A DNA stretch of 12,310 nt from an uncultured Alphaproteobacteria bacterium (GTDB taxonomy: Bacteria; Pseudomonadota; Alphaproteobacteria; Thalassobaculales; Thalassobaculaceae): positions 1 through 12,310 of the forward strand of contig CALIMD010000381.1 of assembly GCA_938028645.1 (NCBI GenBank), written 5' to 3'. Below are positions 1 to 6,003 of this stretch, piece by piece. The position numbers and the translations under genes were made by a program. The notes under the pieces were generated by a model that was not told where the DNA came from, searched no databases, and saw nothing but the letters and a program-made list of their open reading frames with translations. Every line of letters starts with the position of its first letter. Position 1 is the stretch's first letter.

Positions 1-154
1 CTAGATTATTCTTTATATTGCGATTTTACACATTACTCAACGGCAAAGCTAATACTGAGGTTGACATATTGCTTTAATAAAACCATGCCTTAGGTCTCTA
101 CCGCCATTGAGGCATTCGCTTGCTCTTTAGTTATTAGATAATCCATATCGTCCG
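1..154. other. Left flank, no supported gene
   Basis: This is the segment downstream of apaG. Plus-strand frames 1 and 3 are open from the window edge for only about 31 and 24 codons and show no family I recognise, so they could be chance or the tail of a gene outside the window. The only structure seen is a weak hairpin described separately. A TTGACA hexamer at 61-66 has no matching -10 hexamer at a usable distance. Confidence 0.4.
74..115 (-). terminator. Possible weak terminator downstream of apaG
   Basis: Arms ATGCCT (85-90) and AGGCAT (110-115) are perfect complements around a 19-base loop. On the minus strand the stem is followed by GGTTTTATTAA, a short T-rich run. The position, about 40 bases past the apaG stop, fits. 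The stem is only 6 bp and the loop is long, so this is a weak candidate. Confidence 0.28.
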
Positions 155-547
155 TCAATTTAATTTTACTGTTTGATGAGGACTATCCAAAGAAAACGCT
201 GGCACATTAACATCAAACTCAATGCCTTGGGAGTCGGCCATTTCATAAACCCCTACCATTAATCCAGAAGGCGTTTTTAAAGGCGTCCCGCTGGTATACT
301 CGAAGCTTCCTCCAGGCTGAATAACGGGTTGTTCCCCGACCACCCCCGGCCCTTTCACTATTTGGGTTTGACCATCTGCATCGGTTATAGACCATTTGCG
401 ATTCAAAAGTTGAACTTTGGCACTCCCCAAATTTTCGATTTTTATTTGATATGCCCACACAAAATAGGACTCTCTTGGCGACGATTGTTTCTCTAGAAAG
501 GTTGTCTTAACGCTAATGCGGATAGACTTTGTAGTCTGACAATACAC
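155..547 (-). CDS. apaG: ApaG domain protein
   Basis: This is a full-length ApaG-family protein (DUF525) of 130 residues, close to the usual length of about 125. Visible family features are the QSSP segment near residue 21, the AYxIxIENLG strand (32-41), VQLLNRKWxITD (45-56), the glycine-rich GPGVVG (66-71), the YTSG segment (84-87) and the VYEM segment (100-103). ApaG proteins form an Ig-like/fibronectin-III-like beta sandwich; the enterobacterial gene was linked genetically to Co2+/Mg2+ resistance, but its biochemical role is unclear. The start is a GTG at 545-547: AGGAGGT lies at 554-560, six bases upstream, and the family homology begins just after it. The frame stays open upstream to an ATG at 628, but those 27 extra residues look unconserved. 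In enterobacteria apaG is next to apaH and ksgA; neither is seen here. Confidence 0.93.
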   Translation of the reverse strand: MYCQTTKSIRISVKTTFLEKQSSPRESYFVWAYQIKIENLGSAKVQLLNRKWSITDADGQTQIVKGPGVVGEQPVIQPGGSFEYTSGTPLKTPSGLMVGVYEMADSQGIEFDVNVPAFSLDSPHQTVKLN

Positions 548-628
548 CCTATTACCTCCTGTGGTTCTATTTTTTTGAGATAAAATAACCTGAATGATAT
601 TCAAAATGTTATAGTAAGTGCTCTGCAT

Positions 629-658
629 ATTATAACTAATTTTTTCTTATATTTTTAA
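629..658 (-). promoter_or_regulatory. Candidate sigma-70 promoter for apaG
   Basis: On the minus strand a perfect TATAAT (629-634) is preceded, after an 18-base spacer, by TTAAAA (653-658), which matches four of six -35 consensus positions. It lies about 80 bases upstream of the GTG start. The region is very AT-rich, so a chance match is possible. Confidence 0.4.
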
Positions 659-962
659 GACGTTAAATAAATAAAGCCATTATCTTTAATATTCAAAACT
701 AAGTGTTTATTTTATTGTTAATCCGATTTGCGTGCTTTATTTAAGGATTATTCTATCAAGGGGTTGAAATTATAGTGGGGCCGATGTAGTTCACGTGGAC
801 TAATATTCCTTGGCATAAGCTTATCGCATTACGGTGTTATTTTATAGAAAACAGCAGTTTTATTTTGACGGTGTTGTCTGACGGTTAATCTGTGCTTTCA
901 GCAGGTCGTCGTGGGGCGGTTAATGCAAACCGGTTTTAAAGATTGATTTTACTCCTAAACTT

Positions 963-986
963 AACCAAATCATTGGTTATTTGGTT
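963..986. repeat. 8-bp inverted repeat upstream of DJ-1-fold gene
   Basis: AACCAAAT (963-970) and ATTTGGTT (979-986) are perfect inverted arms around an 8-base loop, ending 24 bases before the start codon at 1011. Position and symmetry fit an operator or an mRNA leader hairpin; there is no T-run after it, so it is not a standard terminator. Its function is inferred from position only. Confidence 0.4.
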
Positions 987-1010
987 CATTAGCAGGAACG
1001 GGACTAAAGT

Positions 1011-1580
1011 ATGAATGAGAAACTTCTTGACGGACGCACCGTAGCAATTTTGGTTTCAAATGGTTTTGATGAGGTGGAATTCACTGACCCACAAAAACGT
1101 TTAATTGAATTAGGGGCCACAGTGAAAGTGGTTTCAAGAGTAAAAAATTTGGTGAATGGTTGGTATGAAGGTAATTGGGGTCATTTCTTTCCTGTTCACG
1201 CAGATGTCTCGGATACATTGGCGATAGACTTTGATGGCCTGATAATTCCTGGTGGTATTAGGAGCGTTGACAAATTATTTAATGACCCACACGCCAAACG
1301 AATTTTAAAGGCGTTTTTAAAGGCAGATATGCCAGTCCTGCTAATCGGCGATAGTGTAAAATTATTGATTGCAATTGAACAGGTTGTGGGAACTTCGCTC
1401 ACAAGCTCTAGCACTGTGAAAGGGGATCTAATCGCGGCCTCCGCGAATTGGGTTGATCAGGCAGTTATGTTAGATAAAAATTTGATCACTGGACCTGGTT
1501 CTGCCAAGTTGGAAGAACTGGTTTCAGCATTCTCAGTGAAGGTTTCTGAATATGAAAAAGAAGCAATTGCAGCTGCGTAA
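1011..1580 (+). CDS. DJ-1/PfpI-fold protein lacking the catalytic cysteine
   Basis: This 189-residue protein has the DJ-1/PfpI layout: first strand VAILVSNGF then DEVEF (11-24), a VKVVS strand (38-42), the DFDGLIIPGG signature (73-82) and a C-terminal AxWVDQAVMLDKNLITGPG segment. In active members the nucleophile elbow reads roughly AICHG, with Cys as nucleophile followed by His. The aligned segment here is LLIGDSVKLL (110-119), so Gly113 and Asp114 replace Cys and His. The acidic partner residue (Glu in PfpI) aligns with Asp20. The fold is well supported, but peptidase, amidotransferase or deglycase chemistry through that cysteine is not expected. The C-terminal domain of large-subunit catalases is a known DJ-1-like domain without the cysteine; this gene is stand-alone and no catalase is adjacent. 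A GGGA lies 7 bases before the ATG. A role in binding or regulation is an inference. Confidence 0.82.
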   Translation: MNEKLLDGRTVAILVSNGFDEVEFTDPQKRLIELGATVKVVSRVKNLVNGWYEGNWGHFFPVHADVSDTLAIDFDGLIIPGGIRSVDKLFNDPHAKRILKAFLKADMPVLLIGDSVKLLIAIEQVVGTSLTSSSTVKGDLIAASANWVDQAVMLDKNLITGPGSAKLEELVSAFSVKVSEYEKEAIAAA

Positions 1581-1605
1581 GACTAAATTTCTTATAACGA
1601 TATAG

Positions 1606-1633
1606 TGGTTAGGGATGTAACCAGTAACGTTTT
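1606..1633 (+). terminator. Possible weak terminator after DJ-1-fold gene
   Basis: TGGTTA (1606-1611) and TAACCA (1618-1623) form a 6-bp stem around the loop GGGATG, followed six bases later by only four T residues (1630-1633). It lies 25 bases past the stop codon. The low GC content and short T-run make it a weak terminator or attenuator. Confidence 0.3.
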
Positions 1634-1646
1634 CAAATGATGTAGA

Positions 1647-1886
1647 ATGGAAAAACGCATGGAGAATATTGATCAAATACCTTCCCCTTGTGTTGGCGTT
1701 TGTCAGATAAATTCAAAAACAAAGTTCTGTTTAGGGTGTTGGCGGTCTTTGCGGGAGGTGGCTCACTGGTCTCGTTATTCTGGAATAGAAAAATTGGGAG
1801 TATTGGATAGCATTAAACAGCGCCAGTCTGATGCTAGCATGAACAGGCGTAGGGTAACAAGACGTCAGCAACGGCAGAAAAGCTGA
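1647..1886 (+). CDS. DUF1289 domain small cysteine-rich protein
   Basis: This is a 79-residue protein with the DUF1289 pattern: SPCVGVCQI (13-21), then FCLGCWRSLREVAHWS (27-42). The four cysteines are Cys15, Cys19, Cys28 and Cys31 in a CxxxC and CxxC arrangement, and the conserved tryptophan of the family's ExxxW segment is Trp41. The cysteine set suggests a metal or Fe-S site, but the family has no established biochemical function. The C-terminus, about residues 67-79, is strongly basic (NRRRVTRRQQRQK), which could favour nucleic-acid contact; that is inference. The start is uncertain: an in-frame ATG at 1659 gives a 75-residue product and either start keeps the whole domain; neither has a strong ribosome binding site. 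It follows the DJ-1-fold gene on the same strand after a 66-base gap. Confidence 0.85.
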   Translation: MEKRMENIDQIPSPCVGVCQINSKTKFCLGCWRSLREVAHWSRYSGIEKLGVLDSIKQRQSDASMNRRRVTRRQQRQKS

Positions 1887-1897
1887 TATTATTGTTA

Positions 1898-1960
1898 AAT
1901 GAAGAGCACATAAGCTGTAGCTAATTAAATTTGCATTGAGCTTCTTCATTCAGGTTTTTT
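1898..1960 (+). terminator. Possible long-loop hairpin and T6 run after DUF1289 gene
   Basis: AATGAAGA (1898-1905) pairs with TCTTCATT (1943-1950), extended by one G-T pair, and T6 (1955-1960) follows after CAGG. The loop of about 35 bases is long for an intrinsic terminator. It contains AGCT twice at close spacing, which could refold. It lies between the DUF1289 stop and the speH coding region, so it could end the upstream transcript or act as a leader structure for speH. Confidence 0.33.
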
Positions 1961-2032
1961 AAATGATTAATGGACTGGTGTTGTTTATTACGAATTAAAA
2001 ACCTAAAATTTTTTGAGAATGTGGATGTTAGG

Positions 2033-2524
2033 ATGAAAAAAGTCCTTGTTTCTGATCGTGTGGGGAGCGTAAAGGAAAAAAAAATTAGTAGTTCTAAAAT
2101 GTCTCCCCTTAAGTTGAGCAGTGCCTCTAACGCTTTAAAATACTCCGAAGGTAGCGATCACTTCATTGTTGAGGACGGCGTTGTTTTTGCAGGTAAACAT
2201 TTACTCATAGATTTATGGGGTGCATCGCATTTAGATGATATTAACTATATAAGAACCACATTGGAAAATATTGTAAATGAATGCAACGCAACGTTGCTGC
2301 ATATCCATTTGCACCAGTTTACTGAAAATGGTGGTATTTCGGGTGTCGCGTTATTAGCGGAGTCTCATGTAAGCATTCATACTTGGCCAGAGAGAGACTA
2401 TGCGGCATTGGATGTTTTTATGTGCGGGCAAGTGTCACCAGCGGCAGCGGTTCCAGTTTTAAGAAAAGCATTTCAACCAACATCATTGCAAGTGAAAAAC
2501 TACCAACGTGGTGTTACAGATTAA
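2033..2524 (+). CDS. speH: S-adenosylmethionine decarboxylase proenzyme (prokaryotic class 1B)
   Basis: It decarboxylates S-adenosylmethionine to give the aminopropyl donor for spermidine synthesis in the cytoplasm. The proenzyme cleaves itself before a serine, which becomes the pyruvoyl cofactor. The core is clear: FAGKHLLIDLWGA, then LLHIHLHQF, then GGISGVALLAES followed by HVSIHTWPE and AALDVFMCG. Numbered from the ATG at 2033, cleavage falls between Glu110 and Ser111; the catalytic His116 and Cys131 sit 5 and 20 residues after the serine, the same spacing as Ser63, His68 and Cys83 of the Thermotoga maritima enzyme. Homology starts only around DHFIVEDG, so about 40 N-terminal residues are not family-like. 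The frame is open back to an ATG at 1970, and another ATG is at 2099 (141-residue product). None has a convincing ribosome binding site; 2033 is a compromise. No spermidine synthase gene is adjacent. Confidence 0.9.
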   Translation: MKKVLVSDRVGSVKEKKISSSKMSPLKLSSASNALKYSEGSDHFIVEDGVVFAGKHLLIDLWGASHLDDINYIRTTLENIVNECNATLLHIHLHQFTENGGISGVALLAESHVSIHTWPERDYAALDVFMCGQVSPAAAVPVLRKAFQPTSLQVKNYQRGVTD

Positions 2525-2793
2525 GTAACGACTGGGGAAAACTTGGGTAAAATATAATAGAATACAGAAGTCCAGCACAAAAGTTCTATTCAGCGGTTAT
2601 TTACTATGGTTTTACAAAAATACTTTTTGATATTTGTAGGCAGGAATAATGAGGAGGGGAGACTAACCTTACTTTAATTCGATCGATTAAAATAGAAAAA
2701 TTAGATACAGTCTTTTACAACTTTTGTGTTTGAGGGCACATGTTTTCGCTATCTCGTTAGTGAGGAGAATGCCTTAATTGGATTGAGCTAAAA
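2525..2793. other. Intergenic region between speH and polysaccharide block
   Basis: This AT-rich gap of 269 bases marks the change from small housekeeping-type genes to glycosyltransferases. It holds an A/T hairpin (CAAAAA at 2615-2620 with TTTTTG at 2624-2629, loop of three) too weak to call a terminator, and a purine-rich AGGAGGGG at about 2653 not followed by a usable start codon. No promoter pair stood out. Confidence 0.4.
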
Positions 2794-3837
2794 ATGACTA
2801 CTAAACAGCCCTTTTTTACAGTGATAATTGTGGCTTTCAATTCTGGTGATTATCTTGACGAATGCATTAATGCTCTTGAGAATCAGATCTTCAAAGATTT
2901 TGAAATCATAATTTTCGATAATGGCACAAAAGATGGCTCGACACATTCTATCAATTCTAGCCGTTTAAATATCAATATAATTAAATCAACTTCAAATAAA
3001 GGCTTTGCTGTTGGGAATAATGCAGCCGCGAAGGATGCTAAAGGGGGCTGGCTGGTATTGCTGAATTCAGATGCAATACCGGAGAAAGATTGGTTGTCGG
3101 AAATTTTTAAAGCTGTCTGCCGGTACCCGGATATAGTTATATTCGGCTCAACTCAGATTAACTATCATCATCCAAAAGTTTTGGATGGTGCAGGCGACCA
3201 TTACCACGTATTTGGCGCAGCATGGCGCGGTGCGAAAGGATATCCTGTGGATAGTATCCTGGAGGATACTATAGTAATGGGCCCCTGCGGAGCTGCCGCC
3301 GTATTAAAAAAAGATGTATTTGAAAAATTAGGAGGTATGGCGGAGTGCTTTTTCTGCTATTATGAGGATGTTGACCTGGCATTGAGGTTTCGTCTTGCGG
3401 GATATCTTTGTGTCCAATTAGCGAATGCAAGGGTTAAGCATGTTGGTTCTGCCACCTTTGGAACTAATTCTGAATTCTCTAGATATTACATAAGTAGAAA
3501 TAAAATATGGACTTTTATACGGTGTCTGCCTACAGCACTTCTGATAATGTTACTTCCTAGTTTTTTCATTATTGTCTTAATCCGGCTTTGTTTCGCCATC
3601 GGACGTAGAGATTTTAAAATTCGCGCAAGGGCTTCATGGGATGCAATTTGCAATTTGCCAGAGATTTGGAGGCAACGTCGTTCCGTTCAATTATATCGGA
3701 AAATCAGTGCCATACAATTTGCGCGGTCTATGACGTGGTCAATTGGAAAATTATTAATGCGATCTAGCGATGGTCGATCGATTCCTGAATTTGTTCGCGT
3801 TAATTCAAGAGTAAGAGCTGATGCGCGTGACGATTGA
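2794..3837 (+). CDS. Family 2 glycosyltransferase, WbbL-like, with C-terminal hydrophobic segment
   Basis: This is a 347-residue GT2 (GT-A fold) inverting transferase. The nucleotide-binding strand FFTVIIVAFNSGDYL is near residues 7-21, FDNGTKDGS at 41-49, and NKGFAVGNNAAA at 68-79. The metal-binding DxD position reads NSD (91-93, in WLVLLNSDAIPE), a common variant in this group. YYEDVDLALRFR (189-200) holds the acidic residue expected as catalytic base. A strongly hydrophobic stretch at about 246-268 could anchor the protein in the inner membrane, after which a basic tail of about 75 residues follows. It probably adds a sugar, plausibly rhamnose given the rml genes nearby, to a lipid-linked or LPS acceptor; donor and acceptor are inferred. 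Its 3' end overlaps the next gene by 17 bases, suggesting coupled translation. No strong Shine-Dalgarno precedes the ATG. Confidence 0.88.
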   Translation: MTTKQPFFTVIIVAFNSGDYLDECINALENQIFKDFEIIIFDNGTKDGSTHSINSSRLNINIIKSTSNKGFAVGNNAAAKDAKGGWLVLLNSDAIPEKDWLSEIFKAVCRYPDIVIFGSTQINYHHPKVLDGAGDHYHVFGAAWRGAKGYPVDSILEDTIVMGPCGAAAVLKKDVFEKLGGMAECFFCYYEDVDLALRFRLAGYLCVQLANARVKHVGSATFGTNSEFSRYYISRNKIWTFIRCLPTALLIMLLPSFFIIVLIRLCFAIGRRDFKIRARASWDAICNLPEIWRQRRSVQLYRKISAIQFARSMTWSIGKLLMRSSDGRSIPEFVRVNSRVRADARDD

Positions 3838-4753
3838 AGACTCAATATCCGCTATTATAGTAACATTCTATCCGGATGACAGGTTTTTTGAAATGTTGGA
3901 ATCAATCGACAAGCAGGTCGATAATATTTGGATAGTAGATAACGGCTCGACCGGCTTATCCCGAGATAAGCTGGAAGGTCTCCTAAATGACACTCACACC
4001 TCTCTAAAGTTAATATCAAATGATGAGAATTTAGGCCTTGCTACGGCGCAAAACCAAGGAATTAAGGAGGCAATAAACTTAGGGTCAACCTGGATTCTTT
4101 TGCTAGATCAAGACAGCATACCAGCAGATGATATGATTGAAAAAATGGTGAGCGCTGCTGCAGGGTATGAAGATAAAGAGTGTTTAGGAATGATAACGCC
4201 TAGACACGAAGATGACGATGGGACAGCCTCTATTCCCTCGTATTCTGCGAAACATGGTTTTAGGTTGCATCGTTATTTTATGAAAGTGAACGATGTGGAC
4301 GATATGTTGGCCTTTGGATTGGCGTCTGGAAGTTTAATTCCGTCTAAGGTTTTGCAGAAAGTAGGATTAATGAGAGATGACTTTTGGATAGATTATATCG
4401 ATTATGATTTTTCATTTAGGCTCAGAAAATTGGGGTATAAAATCATTGGGGTAGGGGCTGCAAGCTTGAGACATCGTCTAGGAGAGAGTCTTAATAAGCA
4501 CATCGGTAGCGTAAAGTTGACTTATCGTGCGCATCCAGCATTTCGGCGATATACGATTTACCGCAACCGCATCAGGGTTATTCGCGAATATGGCCTCGAA
4601 TTTCCTAATTTCTTAATTTTTGAAATACTATCAATAAGTAAGGACTTTATGAAACTTGTTTTCATTGAGGATAATAAGAAAAAAAAATTCAACGCTATTT
4701 TTTCTGGTATAAAGGATGGCATTATTGGCCGAGGCGGATTACGCAAATTTTAG
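3821..4753 (+). CDS. Family 2 glycosyltransferase, rhamnosyltransferase type
   Basis: This 310-residue GT2 protein has the features of the rhamnosyltransferase subgroup: a short N-terminus leading into SAIIVTFYPD (10-19), IWIVDNGST (36-44), NLGLATAQNQGI (70-81), and the metal-binding LLLDQDS (93-99), whose DQDS form is typical of that group. DYIDYDFSFRLRKLGY (191-206) supplies the acceptor-side acidic residues, followed by LRHRLGE (216-222). No obvious transmembrane helix is seen, so it is likely cytoplasmic or peripheral. The natural donor would be dTDP-L-rhamnose from the rml operon about 1.2 kb downstream; the linkage is unknown. The ATG lies inside the end of the preceding gene. Codons Lys-Lys-Lys-Lys near the C-terminus contain an A9 tract (4679-4687). 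Its stop is only 18 bases from the stop of the converging gene. Confidence 0.9.
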   Translation: MRVTIEDSISAIIVTFYPDDRFFEMLESIDKQVDNIWIVDNGSTGLSRDKLEGLLNDTHTSLKLISNDENLGLATAQNQGIKEAINLGSTWILLLDQDSIPADDMIEKMVSAAAGYEDKECLGMITPRHEDDDGTASIPSYSAKHGFRLHRYFMKVNDVDDMLAFGLASGSLIPSKVLQKVGLMRDDFWIDYIDYDFSFRLRKLGYKIIGVGAASLRHRLGESLNKHIGSVKLTYRAHPAFRRYTIYRNRIRVIREYGLEFPNFLIFEILSISKDFMKLVFIEDNKKKKFNAIFSGIKDGIIGRGGLRKF

Positions 4754-4771
4754 AGAGTTGAACTCATTATT

Positions 4772-5782
4772 TTAATCTTGGGAACTTATTTTATTAAAGA
4801 GCCAAAAAATTGTAGTTGGAACTAATCTAAGCCCAAACCTCACATATATAGCAGTTGCGAATATATTCAGGATCCATTTTGGGTACTGATTTTTAAAATG
4901 CTTATCAAAATAAGTGCAAAAGCTCTTGGCTTTATGCCACTCTATAAAACCTGGAAAAACATCACTAGAGCTTTTTTGATGCATTACTTTAACATTCGGA
5001 TCATATAGAATTGTTCCTCCTGCCCTCTCTACACGCATACAAAAGTCGACGTCTTCTACATGTAAAAAATATTTCTCGTCCATACCCCCTAAATCATTAT
5101 AAACGCTGCTGGGCATTAGCATGAACGCGCCGGATATACATTGAACGGGACTAATATTCTCGAGTGGCTTTGTTTCATTAAGGTTTAATCTCTCGAAATG
5201 GGGATGATTTGGTGCTAGTCGATCCAATCGGAACTGTTCAACTACGCATGTCCATGGTGTCATTAAATTTCGACGCGCTCCGCGCTGTTCAGTGCCATCG
5301 GGATTTTCAATCCTAACAGTTAGGACTGATGCATCTGGGTACGAACTAAATACATCCAAAGCTTCAGAGATTACGCCTTTACCCATTTTTGAATCTGGGT
5401 TTAATAACAAAATATAGTGATGTCTCGCCCGCCTGGCGCCGAGGTTGCACCCACCAGCGAAACCAACATTTCCTTGTCCTGTTATAATTTCTAAGCGCGG
5501 TTCTTCATCGGCGAGAATATTTACTTGTTGCATCAACAAACGGGTATTGCCATTGTCGACTAAAATCACTTGCTTTATGGCCTCTTGTTGAAGAACAGAT
5601 TTCAAACAATCTAAGAGTATATCCCCTGTCTTATAGGATACAATAATTACACTACATCTTCTTGTCCCAGGAGCTAATAATTTGGGTTGCAAATTGGAAG
5701 ATTGCGAAATTTTATTTTTAGTGGTGTATAGAAGAACTTTTTGCTCTTCTTCATTTTTCAAAATTGTATTAAATGCTTCCAC
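4772..5782 (-). CDS. Family 2 glycosyltransferase, WbbL-like rhamnosyltransferase
   Basis: This 336-residue GT2 protein starts at a GTG (5780-5782). The catalytic domain begins at about residue 43 (CSVIIVSYKTGD), so the first 40 residues, rich in Asn, Lys and Gln, are outside the usual domain and a later start cannot be excluded; no good ribosome binding site marks any candidate. Key motifs are VILVDNGNT (72-80), GNVGFAGGCNLGA (104-116), LLLNPDS (125-131) in the metal-binding position, CISGAFMLM (215-223) and FLHVEDVDFCMRVERAG (239-255) with the catalytic-base region. The segment WHKAKSFCTYFDKHF (282-296) resembles the KS...YF.KH element of WbbL-type rhamnosyltransferases. The C-terminus is hydrophobic at about 303-330. 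It converges with the upstream transferase and diverges from rmlC, so it needs its own promoter within 5783-6003, which I could not identify. Confidence 0.88.
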   Translation of the reverse strand: MEAFNTILKNEEEQKVLLYTTKNKISQSSNLQPKLLAPGTRRCSVIIVSYKTGDILLDCLKSVLQQEAIKQVILVDNGNTRLLMQQVNILADEEPRLEIITGQGNVGFAGGCNLGARRARHHYILLLNPDSKMGKGVISEALDVFSSYPDASVLTVRIENPDGTEQRGARRNLMTPWTCVVEQFRLDRLAPNHPHFERLNLNETKPLENISPVQCISGAFMLMPSSVYNDLGGMDEKYFLHVEDVDFCMRVERAGGTILYDPNVKVMHQKSSSDVFPGFIEWHKAKSFCTYFDKHFKNQYPKWILNIFATAIYVRFGLRLVPTTIFWLFNKISSQD

Positions 5783-6003
5783 TCAACAGCGCCATTCTAA
5801 GGGGTTATTTCCAAGTATGTTCCGGATGATCGACAGAATTCAGGATTACAATAACACAGTTGAGCCAAGAAAGAAATCAACGTGCTCAATCACGGTAACT
5901 AGATCATAGGGTATATTTCCTGATAGGTTTCGTTGCGAAATTTATATTAAAATGATAGTAGCGAGACGAACTCTTTTAAATAGGTAGTTGATTGGTATAA
6001 CTT

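Larger units (their letters stand above)
548..1010. other. Intergenic region between divergent apaG and DJ-1-fold gene
   Basis: About 460 bases contain no supportable gene on either strand. The left part holds the apaG ribosome binding site and candidate promoter. The middle is AT-rich with no recognised RNA gene. The heptamer TGACGGT occurs twice in direct orientation at 866-872 and 879-885. An 8-bp inverted repeat lies at 963-986, just before the next gene. I see no clear plus-strand -35/-10 pair. Confidence 0.5.

Noticed and set aside
61..66. TTGACA as a possible -35 element
   Set aside because: No -10-like hexamer occurs 15-19 bases downstream.
2615..2629. CAAAAA/TTTTTG hairpin after speH as terminator
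   Set aside because: The stem is almost all A-T pairs and too unstable, and no T-run follows.
2653..2660. Strong Shine-Dalgarno-like AGGAGGGG
   Set aside because: No start codon follows at a usable distance, and the next gene begins at 2794.
2606..2677. Small 23-codon reading frame in the speH to GT2 gap
   Set aside because: It has no ribosome binding site, no recognisable motif and low-complexity AT-rich composition; it is expected by chance.
4505..4512. GGTAGCGT resembling the ops/JUMPstart core of RfaH-controlled polysaccharide operons
   Set aside because: It lies inside the coding sequence of the second glycosyltransferase, on the coding strand, far from any operon start, and lacks the rest of the JUMPstart sequence.
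5682..5909. 75-codon plus-strand frame spanning the 5' end of the inverted glycosyltransferase and the gap before rmlC
   Set aside because: Over half is antisense to the transferase; there is no ribosome binding site and no recognisable protein feature.
5928..5940. TTTCG/CGAAA small palindrome before rmlC
   Set aside because: Five-base arms with a three-base loop are common by chance, and no promoter elements line up with it.
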